Shown here: positions 1 to 12,003 of the stretch, one piece after another | Position numbering within the stretch: the stretch's first letter is position 1 | Layout of the letters: each line of letters starts with the position of its first letter | DNA from: Aspergillus flavus | Lineage: Eukaryota; Ascomycota; Eurotiomycetes; Eurotiales; Aspergillaceae | DNA: 64,000 nt | Direction of reading: 5' to 3' | Assembly: GCF_009017415.1 (NCBI RefSeq) | Contig: NC_092409.1 | Location: 3,720,001 to 3,784,000, forward strand | The notes under the pieces: model-generated | Seen by the model: the letters and a program-made list of their open reading frames with translations, nothing else | What the model was told of the DNA's origin: nothing | Database searches by the model: none | Made by a program: the position numbers and the translations under genes

Positions 1-1845
1 TCCTCGATGGTCTCATCCGTCTCACCTCGGCGCTGGGCTTGCAAACCAAGTCCCATAGCTTGCTGTGTGCCTTCCTTGATCAGGACCCTCAACGCTTGTA
101 ACACACGGTCCAAGTTCTCCGTAGTGGTGATAAGCGTCCGGTTCTTCAGAATGCTACGGGCAATCTCGCCTGCAACGGACCGCCTTGTAGTATAGGACTG
201 CGCTGTCAAGAGAGGAAGATAGTGTGGCAGAGCCAATGCTGTGAAGATCGAGACGTATGAGCGTAGAGGAGCAAGGAGAAGATGTAAAAGGTTCTGCTGT
301 GTCGGAGCAGAGTGCAAATCTGCGTGATCAGCATACTCCGCAGTCTCGCGGGTAGCGAAATCGAGAATCTGGTCGACGTATTCTAGTTGGTTGGGATACG
401 TGTTCAGCGCAAGATTAACGAGTGAAACCAGTAGAGCCATGGTATCTTGGATGGGGAGGCCACGCGATTTGATTAGGTTGACCACCTGCCCGTAAAATAC
501 ATCGTAAAGCTTGACGTCTGTCGGGATTTTAGCCTTCTCATCTTTGTCGCCGTTCGTGCTAGCGCTGGGTTCTGCCTCTGCTTCCTTTGTAGTTGCGGCC
601 TCATCTGACTCCTTTGAGGTCTGCTCTACGCCGTTCTCCTGGGCAGCGTTCGTATCAGCATCGGCATCGGCATCGGCGGGTACTTCCTTCTTGGACTCCT
701 CTGCGACTTTGAGGTTTTCGAGCAGTTTAGTAACCGCTTCTTCTTCGCTTTGCTTTCTAGATTCTGGATCAGCAGACGACTCGGTCTCACGTGCCGCATA
801 GGCCGACAAGCGGTCCATAAGACCAATGACGATCTTCTTCAGGTCCACATGTGGGTTGAGCCGGGCAATTGCAGAGAGCAACAGGTCGAGTGTGTGAAGA
901 TGGAACTCATCCGGGAAGACCTTTGTGATTACTACAGCTCTGATTTAGTACTTCGGCTCAGAATGTAATGGCGATTACCCTCTTACCTTCCAGTAAATAT
1001 TCTTGCGCCAACACATCCCGACATTGGACGACTTGTTCGAGCAAAGCCTGCAGGATACCAGACTTGTAACCCTCCAGGTCAACCAACTGGCTAAGTCGGA
1101 CAACATTGCTTCCAACCAGAAGCTCCAACTCCCGGCGCTCCTGCATTCTCTTTTCCCGTTCCCGAGAAGGGCCCTGGTGTTGAAGTCGCACCCACAGCTT
1201 GTTCATCTCCACGAAATTGGTCAGGACGAAATTGATTGAGTCTTGCATGTTACCCTCGGGACCGTCCCCGGATCCCGTGGGTAGATGATCCCTCGCCTGT
1301 CCGGAGAGATAGTACCTCAAGAAAAGTCCTCGAATAGGATGCTGTACGCCTCGGCTCATCTCCATCATATCCTTCATGATCTCTTTAATCGGGGCATCCT
1401 CCACAGACATGTATACAGTGCCGACAGTGATCATCAGATAGAGTCGCGGGATAATGTTACCGGCATACTGGACTAGTTCATACAGGTCCGCTAAGTGGTT
1501 GACGGGATGGTTCTCTTTCAGGTAAACGGAGAGGTGTCGCAGCGCATCGAACACAGCCATGTACAGTTCGTAGTATTGCTTCGGGCCTAAGCTCGGCGTC
1601 CGTAGTTCAGAGACTAAGGTCGACCTGGACCAATTGACACAACATGTTAAACCCTACACCAACTGATTCCGCTGCTGCCTTGGGGGGGAACCGGGAGGTT
1701 GAGCTCACCCGCATTTGAGCGCATCCATTAATTTTCCCGGGGTCTCTAGACATTTTCGCATCATCTGTGACTGCTGCCGCACCACTCCCAATGCCTCCTC
1801 AAGGAGACGGCTCTGGTCTTCGGAGGGGGTTATCGGGGTGGCCAT
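1..1845 (-). CDS. vps35: Vps35, retromer cargo-recognition subunit (3' end cut by window)
   Basis: Core subunit of the retromer coat, which retrieves cargo receptors from endosomes to the Golgi. Three exons are readable on the minus strand: 1845-1709, 1624-987 and 931-1 (running off the window), with introns 1708-1625 and 986-932. The N-terminus carries the family signature ([18 protein letters not shown], then [10 protein letters not shown] and, after intron 1, [17 protein letters not shown]), and the [10 protein letters not shown] block follows. Exon 3 encodes an acidic, Glu/Ala/Asp-rich insertion (about 520-770) between helical-repeat segments, as fungal Vps35 proteins often have. An in-frame ATG at 1908 lies upstream, but ATG 1845 (MATPITP) matches the usual start better. 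The C-terminal solenoid is missing only because of the window edge. Identification is firm; intron 1 boundaries are slightly less certain. Confidence 0.93.
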
Positions 1846-2627
1846 CGTGACGGATATGGTGGGAGAGTAGAGGGGAGAGTCGGGGGGCTGAGTATCGGCG
1901 GTCAACACCTGTCAAAATGGCAGGAGAGAGGTGGAAGTGCTTCAATGGCAAGGGAGCCGATGGTAATAGCGCTAAAAGGGAAAAGGATCAGGGAACTCCT
2001 GGTCCATAGACAGGAGGGAGGAAAGATTAATCAACAACAGCAGAAGAAGAGGCGCAGTGGATTGACATGCGATCACATTCGATGGGGTCGCTGCTTGTCG
2101 TCTTATGTAAGAACGCTAATGTACCAACTGACGTAAGGTACCGTACGGAGTACCGGGCGCCGTACACAGGATACCCATTCGGGATTAGCGCGGTCAAGTA
2201 TCGTACAGTGTTGTTTGATATATGCATTTTAATTCTCCCTCTCTATATACTCATTGAAAAGTTCAAGCCATCTAATCTATCCAAATATGCCAACTCTTAA
2301 GGGAACAATCTAGTAACAAGGGCGAAAAAGAACAAACCCCACCGAGAAATAAACACGCCAAAGGAAAGACACACAAAACGCCATATGCATATGAATAATG
2401 TATCATCATCACATCGAACATCATGTTCAATCATCAAAAACTCGAGAATGAGAAGGAAAGCGTGCCAGTGATCATCCGTCATATTCATCAATCTTTTCAT
2501 ATCGTACCCGTCAACTCATTGTTCACTTCGCTCATCTTGTAAGCGATGAAGTGGCCAATCACTTTGGCCAAGAGACGCAATCTGTCACTTGCACACGTTC
2601 AGGCATGTTTCACATTTTGCATCAACC
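1846..2627. other. Intergenic: vps35 upstream / repeat-glycoprotein downstream
   Basis: No convincing gene. It holds the vps35 5' flank and, on the other side, the 3' flank of the secreted repeat protein. A near-palindromic KpnI-like stretch at about 2138-2155 contains one copy of the 9-mer TACGGAGTA (2144-2152), which recurs in other gaps of this window. Confidence 0.6.
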
Positions 2628-3470
2628 TTAAGCGTCAAGCGATGTGCCGTTCGAGCTCCTCTTCGCCACAGCATTGCTGTCATGTACGCGGGTGGAGTTG
2701 AGGGCATCACGAAGGTAAAGAACAGCACGATCAGTGAGGTTCAAGCCACGAGCCTTGATGTGGGAGTTGGTGCTGTTGCTGCGCGCCGTGATGGTGTTGG
2801 CCTCGGTGCTGTTGCTGCGAGCGACAACAGCAGAGGCGGTGTTATTGGTGCGGGCCGCCAGGCGAGAGTTGACAATGTTGCTGCGAGCACCCAGACCAGA
2901 AGCAGTACCGTTGCCCCGAGCGGCAATCTTGAACTCTGTGCTGTTTCCACGGGCAGTGAGGATGGTAGTACTGTTGCTCCGAGCAGTGAGCTTAGATTCT
3001 GTGCTATTACTGCGAGAAACCAAAGAGGCAGTGTTGTTGCTTCGACTGTCAAGGTGAGACACAGTGCCATTGTGACGAGCAGCAAGATCATGAACCTCAG
3101 TGCTGTTCGCCGAGGAAGACCTCCGGACTCTCCGGGCAGTGGCGTTCAGTCCTCGAGCCACGACCGGGGACTCTCCGCTGGGAATGCCAGTTGGCAATGG
3201 CCCGGCGCTCCAAGACGAGGGAGAAGGAGTGCTAGAAGGGGACGATGATGGAGTGTGGGTGATAGTGATTGTCACCGGAGTCTGTGGAGGAGAGCCGACA
3301 GTGACAGTTTCAACGACGGGGGTCGCTTCGGCGCTAGGTTGGCCGCCAACATTCACAACAGAGTATGGCACCTCCCTGCGCGCGAGGATATCATTTGCCT
3401 TAGGACGGAGGAGAGGAATTGCTTGAGCACCAAGCGAGGAGAGGACTAAGAGCAATGTTGAGGTATGCAT
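2628..3470 (-). CDS. Secreted protein of tandem Arg-x-Asn-x-Ser/Thr glycosylation-sequon repeats
   Basis: Single-exon 280-residue protein of unrecognised family. Residues 1-18 form a typical signal peptide ending in AQA-IP. A dibasic LARR site follows at about 28-32, then a Ser/Pro/Thr-rich stretch (about 65-95). From about residue 105 to the end, the protein is built from about 11 degenerate units of 10-12 residues of the form R-[SGHT]-N-[SNG]-[ST]-x3-[LIV]-x-[AS], for example ARSNSTE, ARGNSTE and ARGNGTA. Almost every unit contains an N-glycosylation sequon, about 14 in all. Further dibasic sites (ARR, RR, AKR) sit at both ends of the array. This suggests a heavily N-glycosylated wall or extracellular protein, or a protease-processed repeat precursor; the sequence cannot decide. 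Long open frames on the opposite strand are by-products of the repeat composition. Confidence 0.75.
   Translation of the reverse strand: MHTSTLLLVLSSLGAQAIPLLRPKANDILARREVPYSVVNVGGQPSAEATPVVETVTVGSPPQTPVTITITHTPSSSPSSTPSPSSWSAGPLPTGIPSGESPVVARGLNATARRVRRSSSANSTEVHDLAARHNGTVSHLDSRSNNTASLVSRSNSTESKLTARSNSTTILTARGNSTEFKIAARGNGTASGLGARSNIVNSRLAARTNNTASAVVARSNSTEANTITARSNSTNSHIKARGLNLTDRAVLYLRDALNSTRVHDSNAVAKRSSNGTSLDA
2700..3160 (-). repeat. Coding minisatellite, about 30-36 nt units
   Basis: DNA-level counterpart of the sequon repeats in the secreted protein. Units of 30-36 nt follow one another in frame and have diverged, so no two long stretches are identical. Unit length varies by whole codons, which keeps the frame open. 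Confidence 0.6.
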
Positions 3471-4876
3471 ATTGAAGAGATTTGGGAAGCGGAAAAGTTG
3501 TAACTGTGAAAAGAGGAAGTAAAGACTAGATTATAAACACTCTATAGAATGAAGAATGAGGATAATACAGCGGATAATACCCCAGATAGACTAGACCAGA
3601 TGGATATATCAAGACCGAGCAGGGGAGGGATGGCCCCCAATTTATGATCCGCAACTAGATAGACAACCGGTAGTCTAGAAGGAACTAAAACCACCCAATC
3701 TATTTAGTCAATATCAAGTTTTCATCATCGGACGGCAGAGAGACCCATCTGACGGGGTAATATGCAGGCTGGCGCATCCATGATGGCCTGGGCGACAGCC
3801 GTCAAAGGAGGCTGGGAGACCCTCGTCCACCCACCAAGGTCCGCCAGCCACGTTAATTTTAGAGACGATCGACGTCCACGCAATCACTATCATGCGATTG
3901 ATGTAAGTCTGATGTTTATTTTTCAGCAAAGTCTGGTGTGGCTCTGCAGTTCTTCGAGTTTAGGCAGACAGAATTCACAAGGTACGTACTCGTTGATACT
4001 TCGGAGTCCACGAAGAGTCGAGATAAAATAAGAAACATTTTTTGCCATACTAATTCAATGCCAAGACCTTTTAGTTGCGGCATCTGTGGCTGGAGTGCCC
4101 CACTTGCCGTCTGTGGCGTCACGCAACGGGCAACGGCAAGTTAATTCTTTGTACCGTACATGCATTAATCATTGTGCGTTTATGCGTGATGGAAATAGTT
4201 TTGGAGATAGTTAGATGGTGAGATCGATGCTCACGCTCAGCACGCAATGGCCAAGACATACCGTACATGGTCGTGGTAGAAGCAACGTCAAAGCCAACGT
4301 CAGCATGTCTTGATATTCCTCCGACATGCTCGAGTTTAGTATCCGACCGTTAAAGACCCGAAGGGTTTGCATATTGCTGACTGTACCAGCTGTACACATG
4401 ACCTTCGAATTTTTGATATCGCTGAGAAGCTATCGGCTAGTTGTGCTTCCTTACAGTGGTCGGAAGGTCTACCATGTAATTTGAATGTCGCATTCCAAGT
4501 ATACGTAAGTCGCGATCAATGTTCGGGTTTAACCGTATGCAACTTGCATATCACTTGGACCCTGAAAGGGTCTTTTCGGAAGGAAGCCTAAGGTTGTGAC
4601 AGGTTCTATCCAGCTCGGGCTTTCTGATCTACCTGGTCACTGGAGATCCGCAGGATCTATTGAGTCCTGCAACTCTATTCACACATTCTGTCTAATTATA
4701 GCTCTGGGAATATCGACTAACTTTCTCAAGTAATCAATTATGCAGGGAAAATATGCACAATACACAGAACACCATAAACCATGCAGGACATACGTAATAA
4801 GACTGGCGGTCATGAACCTCGTTCAATATAACAACAAACGTCCTCAAAGCGAACTAGAGAGGATGTAAAAAGGCGG
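3471..4876. other. Intergenic, no gene seen
   Basis: About 1.4 kb between two minus-strand genes. Only short open frames without splice partners or recognisable content. The left part is the promoter side of the repeat-glycoprotein gene, the right part the 3' flank of tfc6. Confidence 0.55.
3531..3537 (-). promoter_or_regulatory. TATA-like box of the repeat-glycoprotein gene
   Basis: TTTATAA on the minus strand about 62 nt upstream of the ATG at 3470. The position is reasonable for a core promoter element; this is inference from position and sequence only. Confidence 0.35.
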
Positions 4877-7155
4877 TTACGTAGCCAAATCCTCCACTCG
4901 AATCAGTCCGCAGCCCATACCAGCACTGGCCCACCCTGCGCATGCCTGATTTGGATTCCAGGAGAGTGCGGTAACATGCGTTCCCTCTTCATAGATCGTG
5001 ATCATCATAACCCCGTTCACCATCTTGCGATCCCCCATCATGTTCCGTAGTAGGCTAATGCTCTCAGCACGGTAGCCATCGTGAAACCTACTGATACCTG
5101 GATCGCTTGCGTCGTCACCCCGCGCCCACTCGTGGGTAAACCAGGTCTGTTGCCATTGCTTTTCTTTGACGTGCAACAATCGCCGTAAGGGATTCGTCGC
5201 GACGACCGCACCGCTAGTGCACCCGTACATGACGCTGGGATGCCAGACGCTGCATGGGGCCAGCGAAGAAACTGTGCTGGGAAATCTAGCTACTGCCGTC
5301 GTAGTATAGAATCGTCGCACGGCTAGAAGTCGGGCGAAGTCGTTCTCGTCGCTGGAGAGAAATGAGTGTAGCAAAGGAGAGTACGTTAAGTAAGGCGATC
5401 CCACTCGCATGCGGTTAGACTCCACCGTGTCTGTTTGGGGATCTAAAACCGACCATAGCCGTGTCTCTCCGTCCATGGACGTAGTCGTTATTAGATGAGC
5501 ATTTGTTGGATAAGCCGACGCTAGATTAAGAACGTATGTGGAATGGATTGGTTGGTAAAAATACGGGAAAGGGTTGGATGGAGTGTTCTGCGAAGGCACA
5601 ATGCTCCAAATAGCGACGAACCCGTTGGCACAACCAACAGCGATATCGCTCGGAGAGAGCCATGTTAAACATGTACACAGAGTCGATGGTGGCTTAGCTT
5701 CGAAGACTGGGGACTGCACCGCGTCTATCGGAACGTTAGTATGAGGTAGGAGCCCTGCTATCACTTACACGAAAACTTACAGTATTCAGTCTTGTTCGGG
5801 TCGCGGCTAAGCTTGACATCAAGGACCCTCACATATCCATCTCCCCATATACCAGCAAGAAGCCCGACAGATTTCAAGACGTCATCATCATCCTCTTCCC
5901 GAGGGTCTCGACGTACTGGACACCAGGCCATTCGTCTTAGATCGCCCCAATTAGTGCAAAGGGCCAGTCGTAGTTTTGGTTTGAAGTTCATATCAATGTG
6001 CTTTGTAAGTGACTCCTCCCTCTCAGCCTTGAACATCCAGAGCTGCAAGGCACATGGATACGGAGGAGAAGGCCTAAATGCTCGAGCACCACGGTCCTTG
6101 AACGGGTCCGGATACTTTTCTTTCTCTCCTTTTGATATCGGCGTAGACACGGCCAGATACTGTGTGAGGCCGGGTTGATTTGGAGCCCATGCCATACACT
6201 GAACCTTCTGCCCTAGATTGATAATCCATCCTTCGCGGGTCTTTCGAGTTCGACCGGTAGAGTCTTCCTGTGCAAAAGCCTTACCTTTTGACTTGCCACC
6301 AGTGCCCGGCTTTGCTTTCGCTTTCGCCTTAGTCTCTCCAAAAGCTTCTCCAAAATTGAAAGACTCATGATGTCCTAATGTGAACACTTTCTGATCATCA
6401 ACAGGCCCAATCAGCACTGTATGCTTCTTCTCCTTAGCCTGCGGAATGAACTTCTGATAAACTTCTTTCTCAGTAATGGCTTCCAGACGCTGACGCTTCC
6501 TAAACCTCTCTCCCACATCCCCATCATAATACCAATCCCACCCGCGCGTCCTCTCCCTCTTCATATCCTCCGGCTCAACTCCAAAAGTCGGCCCAAAGCC
6601 ACAATCCGGCACATCCGGCGCCTCATTCAGCGAAGCACGACTCGGAAACCCAGAATCAACACCCCGATACCACCGCTCCCGCGCATAAACAATAGACAAG
6701 AGATCCTTCTCATCAGTCCCAAACGTAATCGTCATATGGAGCATCTTCCCCATATGCTCCATCGAGCTATGAGTACCCCGCGAATGCATCTCATCCTTCG
6801 ACAGCATAGCAAGGTCATTACCGAGCCGTTTCTTCTGGTGTCTCGGTCGAGAGACAACAGTCTTTTGGGCACCGCGACCGCGGTCAGAGGTATATTCTTC
6901 CTCGTCGGCTTCTTCGCCGTCATTTTCCCCAGCTACGTCCTCTTCGGACCCCTCCTCATCGTCTTCCTCTTCTTCTTGCTCGTCATTGGCTTGGAATTCC
7001 TCGTCGGAGGACTCGTCGCTGGCTTGTTCTTTTCTTCCCTTGGGTACCTTGGACCCGTTGTCTGACTCGTCGCTTACCCCTGCTGCCTCGAAGGGGTCAT
7101 TCGTATACTTTGTCTTACCGCCTGTGAGGCGGGTGGATCTGCGTGCGCGTGACAT
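4877..7155 (-). CDS. tfc6: TFIIIC subunit Tfc6-like WD-repeat protein
   Basis: Probable subunit of TFIIIC, the RNA polymerase III factor that binds the internal promoters of tRNA and 5S genes in the nucleus. Two exons, 7155-5781 and 5724-4877, joined over a 56-nt intron with a clear TACTAACG branch site, give 740 residues. Basic N-terminus (RARRSTRLTGGK), then a long Glu/Asp-rich disordered region (about 40-100). A C-terminal half of WD-like blades follows: VQCMAWAPN, LRRMAWCPVRRDP with GIWGDGYVRVLDV, then after the intron CTCLTWLSPSDIAVGCANG and STYVLNLASAYP with SMDGETRLWSV. The order, acidic N-terminus and length fit fungal Tfc6/Sfc6. A chromatin-associated WD protein is the alternative. 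It is divergent from the DUF1749 hydrolase gene, 735 bp away. Confidence 0.72.
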
Positions 7156-7890
7156 TTGTTCACTGATTCACCTCGCGCGAATGAAGAGGGATAAATAAAT
7201 AATGGATCTCAAACAGCCTCGATCTCGGATATTCAAACGAAAGGGTCATGTCCGAATCGAACAAACAACCACAACCAACTTCACAGTCCCACTAGCTCAA
7301 GCTGTCAATATTCTCCGAGCCTTCCATGAGAATAAAGTCTAATTCATTCCATTGTAAGAGGCGAGAAAGACATCCGTTCATACTCCGTTGAAGTTTGCGG
7401 GAGTTCTTGGCAGATATGGAAAGGGTAATTTTACATTTCTTACGTCTGTTACGCACTTGGAACGAGGAAAATATTACCGTTCCGCGTTTTAGGTCAACTT
7501 TGTATGAATGTTTTACTATATCAGAACTGGGGGCTTTTTTGGGTGATTGCTAATTGTTAATGTTCGTGACTACGATGTACATAGGGATGTTTATGCTTTT
7601 GGTTGGTGTGTGAGAGTTTTATGAATCTAGAGGATTGGAAAACACTCCTGCTGCTAAATATCATAGGGATGGAATCAGCTTTGGACCCCACCTCCTCAGT
7701 GGGCCGCTATCAGTTTGAATCGGCGCCCGTCAAACGTCATTTCATAGAACTATAATCTCACAGCATTTCTTTGGTCTAAGGTATTATAAATTGGACCGGG
7801 GCTAGCTTATTTATATTATATTGTTCTCCTGCTCCCTCGTCCTTCCCAAGCCCACAGAAGAGACACCGTAGACCCCGCCATACGTAAACC
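7156..7890. other. Divergent promoter region, tfc6 / DUF1749 hydrolase
   Basis: 735 bp separating two diverging start codons. No gene seen. AT-rich towards the hydrolase, with a TATA-like element at 7782-7790. Confidence 0.6.
7782..7790 (+). promoter_or_regulatory. TATA-like box upstream of DUF1749 hydrolase
   Basis: TATTATAAA about 100 nt before the ATG at 7891, plus strand. Assigned from sequence and spacing only. Confidence 0.35.
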
Positions 7891-8890
7891 ATGTCTCAAT
7901 CCCACTCGGGTATCCTCCATGAATATGTACACAAACCCATCCAGTATTCAGCCCAGACGAAACCGAACGCACTAACAAAAGACACAGGCCCCGAGATTAA
8001 CGGCCTTCGAATTTAACCCTGGCCCCAAAAAGCAACACAGCCTCCTCTTTGTCGGCGGCCTCACCGACGGACTCTTAACCGTCCCCTACGTCTCCGCACT
8101 CGCAAAAGCCTTCGAATCCACCGAATGGACCGTCTTCAATGTACTTCTCTCCTCCTCTTACCTCGGCTGGGGCGTTGAAAGTCTCGATAAAGACGTCACC
8201 GAGCTCGCGCAGTGTGTGAACTTCGTCCGGGGCCTGAAACCCCAGGGCAAGGTCGTTCTCATGGGCCATTCAACCGGTAGCCAGGACGTCCTGCATTATC
8301 TGCACTCGCCGAATCCGCTTCCCGGACAGGAGAATTCTCGGCCGGTGTTGGATGGGGCTATCATGCAGGCTCCCGTGTCGGATCGGGAGCATATCTTGCA
8401 TTTGGCGCACTCGAATCAGGAGGTTCGCGGGGCGTATGAGCAGTTGGTGAATTTCGCGAGAATGCAAGCGCCACAGTCGCTGCTGCCGCTGAATCTTACC
8501 GCGGTGGTCGGATGGCCGGATAATACAGGGATTAGCTGTCGGAGATTTTTGAGTCTCGCGAGCCCAGAGAGTCCAGAGAAGCCTGCGGAGGATGATTTGT
8601 TTAGCTCCGATCTGAAGGACCAGAGGTTGAAGGAGACGTTTGGAGCTATTGCGAAGCGGGGCTTGGTGAAGGGGAGGTTGGCGGCGTTATATTCTGGGAA
8701 TGATGAGTATGCCCTGCCATCGGTGGACAAAGAGGCACTTCTGCGGAGGTGGAAGGAGGCGACGAATGCCGGTGGGGTAGAGAAATGGAGTGAATATAGC
8801 GGTGTCATTCCGGGGGCCACGCACAATGTGAAGGATGAGGGTCAGGACTGGTTAGTTGAGCGCGTCCTTCAGTATCTGAACAGTGTGTAG
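7891..8890 (+). CDS. DUF1749 (SidJ-like) alpha/beta-hydrolase
   Basis: Two exons: 7891-7926 (MSQSHSGILHEY) and 7988-8890 (starting APRLTAFEF), giving 312 residues. The family member characterised in Aspergillus, SidJ, is an intracellular esterase that opens fusarinine-type siderophores to release iron; whether this copy does so cannot be told from sequence. The family start (LLFVGGLTDGLLTVPYV) and the nucleophile elbow GHSTGS (Ser at about 107) are intact. His at about 291 in GATHNV is the likely catalytic base, and an Asp in YSGNDEYALPSVD is a candidate acid. No signal peptide, so cytosolic. The donor GTACAC is weak, but the joined N-terminus matches the family well. No siderophore genes lie nearby. 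It runs convergent to dpm1, 244 bp apart. Confidence 0.85.
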
Positions 8891-9134
8891 TGTGCTGCAG
8901 TGTACATGATCAGGGCACCATGAATGATCAAACCATACATAAGAAGATGGAATCAAGCATTTTGGACATTTAGTGTACATGAAAGAAAGGTCTTAGGGCG
9001 ACCAACACATCAACAAGAAAGATCAAGAAAGCTTTGCCGCAAGAGAGAAGGAAACGCAGGGTATACTAGTATATCGAAGACCACCGAGCGGCCCCTGAAC
9101 AAAGACCCCAAATAACAGAGGCCAAAGAAACCAT

Positions 9135-10540
<1,406 letters not shown>

Positions 10541-11102
10541 TCAAAAGCCCTTCGGGGGTTTCCCTTCGTTCCCGAGTTGATTGTAGGGTCGATCATACCG
10601 GTGCTCCATCTCTTCGTTATGCTTTTTTACATCGTTGGGAACATCTGACTTCACGTTGCCTTCAGAGTCAACATTGGGGGAATGGCGTCCGTCAGTAATC
10701 GTTGGTTTTGCGTTGTTGGAGGATGACATTCGAATGGGTCTACCTTCTGAATCTTCCTTATCTCGATCTTCTTGGGAAGTGGAAGAAGATCGAGGCTGAG
10801 AGCTTGAAGATGCTGTCGAGCCCTTGCTGACATCTGGGGCAGATGGCCCTACATAGGTGTGGTCAGAATTTGTCGGTTGCGTAGCTCGACGTCACAAGTC
10901 ACGTACCTGGATGTTCAATGTCCCGGGTTGGGGTATTCCGAGAATTATTCGGCTGTTGAGCTTCAGTCTCCCCTTCTCCGCCATAGGAACTATGAGCGTA
11001 AGTCCGCCATGACATAGGAGACACCTTCTGGGAACGGTAGAGTGAAGGGATCGACGAATTGGCTACCCTCAGTATGGAGCGAGAGCGCAAGACTGGATTC
11101 AT
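10541..11102 (-). CDS. Small conserved fungal protein, probably mitochondrial
   Basis: Two exons, 11102-10907 and 10848-10541, with a 58-nt intron starting GTACGT, join in frame (HPG-PSAPDVSKG) to give 167 residues. The N-terminus (MNPVLRSRSILRVANSS) is Arg/Ser/Leu-rich and lacks acids, typical of a mitochondrial presequence. The middle is Ser/Gln/Asp-rich and probably disordered. The C-terminal 45 residues look constrained: SDVPNDVKKHNEEMEHRYDR followed by PYNQLGNEGKPPKGF. I recognise the tail as a type seen in other ascomycete hypothetical proteins but know no function. No membrane span. The codon-level continuity across the intron and the conserved-looking tail make it a real gene. Confidence 0.7.
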
Positions 11103-12003
11103 GTTGTGTCAAAATTTGGGTAATCAATGTGGATGGATTAAGCGGGAGGAGACGTTCACGAGATTATGTCGACTTGAAATATCAAGTACCAAGAATGTAC
11201 ACAGTAAATAGGAGAAAATCGTTAATTCTCCTTGGTGGCACTGGTTGGACGTTGAAGAGTACTTAATGGTATTGATCGTCGGTAATGTAACCGGTGACGT
11301 CTTCACACGGTCATACCCTGCAGGATCAAAACCATTGGATGTCAACGATATTTTCTCCAGTGCTTGACTAGTAGATTAGTAAGTGAACCAAGGACAAGGG
11401 AATCGGAAACCGAAGATCAGATTGTGATCATTTGATGATCAAGAAATTATATTTCGCCTATTCTGTCATGAAACCGGAACGGATTCGACGATGGAACCGT
11501 CAAGTCATACTGCCACAAACAAAACCATGACCATCGGCATGCACAGTTAACTCGAGATGCGAGCAGTTAAATATAGAAAATAGTCCAAAATAAGAAACAC
11601 ACAAAAGTTTGTTGGCCCAAAAGATAACGATGGACTGAGATTGGCCACCTGCACCGACCCAAGAACGCCATGAAGCTGCGCCGAAATAAAGCACGAAATA
11701 TGCTGGACAAGACACTGGAGACAATGGCGTCAAAGCACATCATGGAAGACAACAAAAATGACACGAGACAGGTCGCAAGGGGAACCGAAAGCGTATGATG
11801 CATGCCATAAACTCTGTAAACAATGCGAGAATTCCAGCACAGCCAACATCCTGAGCTGACCGCAGAAGAGAACCAATCATTCGTATGCACATGAAAGATA
11901 ATGGACCGTTTCCACCGTTGGTAACGCCGACGCTTTAGCTCCACGAGGCAGTACCAACCGATACTCCTCGGGTTTTATAGTAGATACCCTCTCTAATGAG
12001 ATG
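11103..12003. other. Intergenic, no gene seen
   Basis: About 900 bp between two minus-strand genes. Open frames on the minus strand at 11500-11944 lack family features and are more likely 3' untranslated sequence of the downstream-listed membrane protein gene. Confidence 0.5.

Noticed and set aside
2589..3248. 219-codon open frame on the plus strand opposite the repeat glycoprotein
   Set aside because: Its repetitive, Arg/Val-rich translation mirrors the minisatellite on the other strand; no start context, domains or splice partners.
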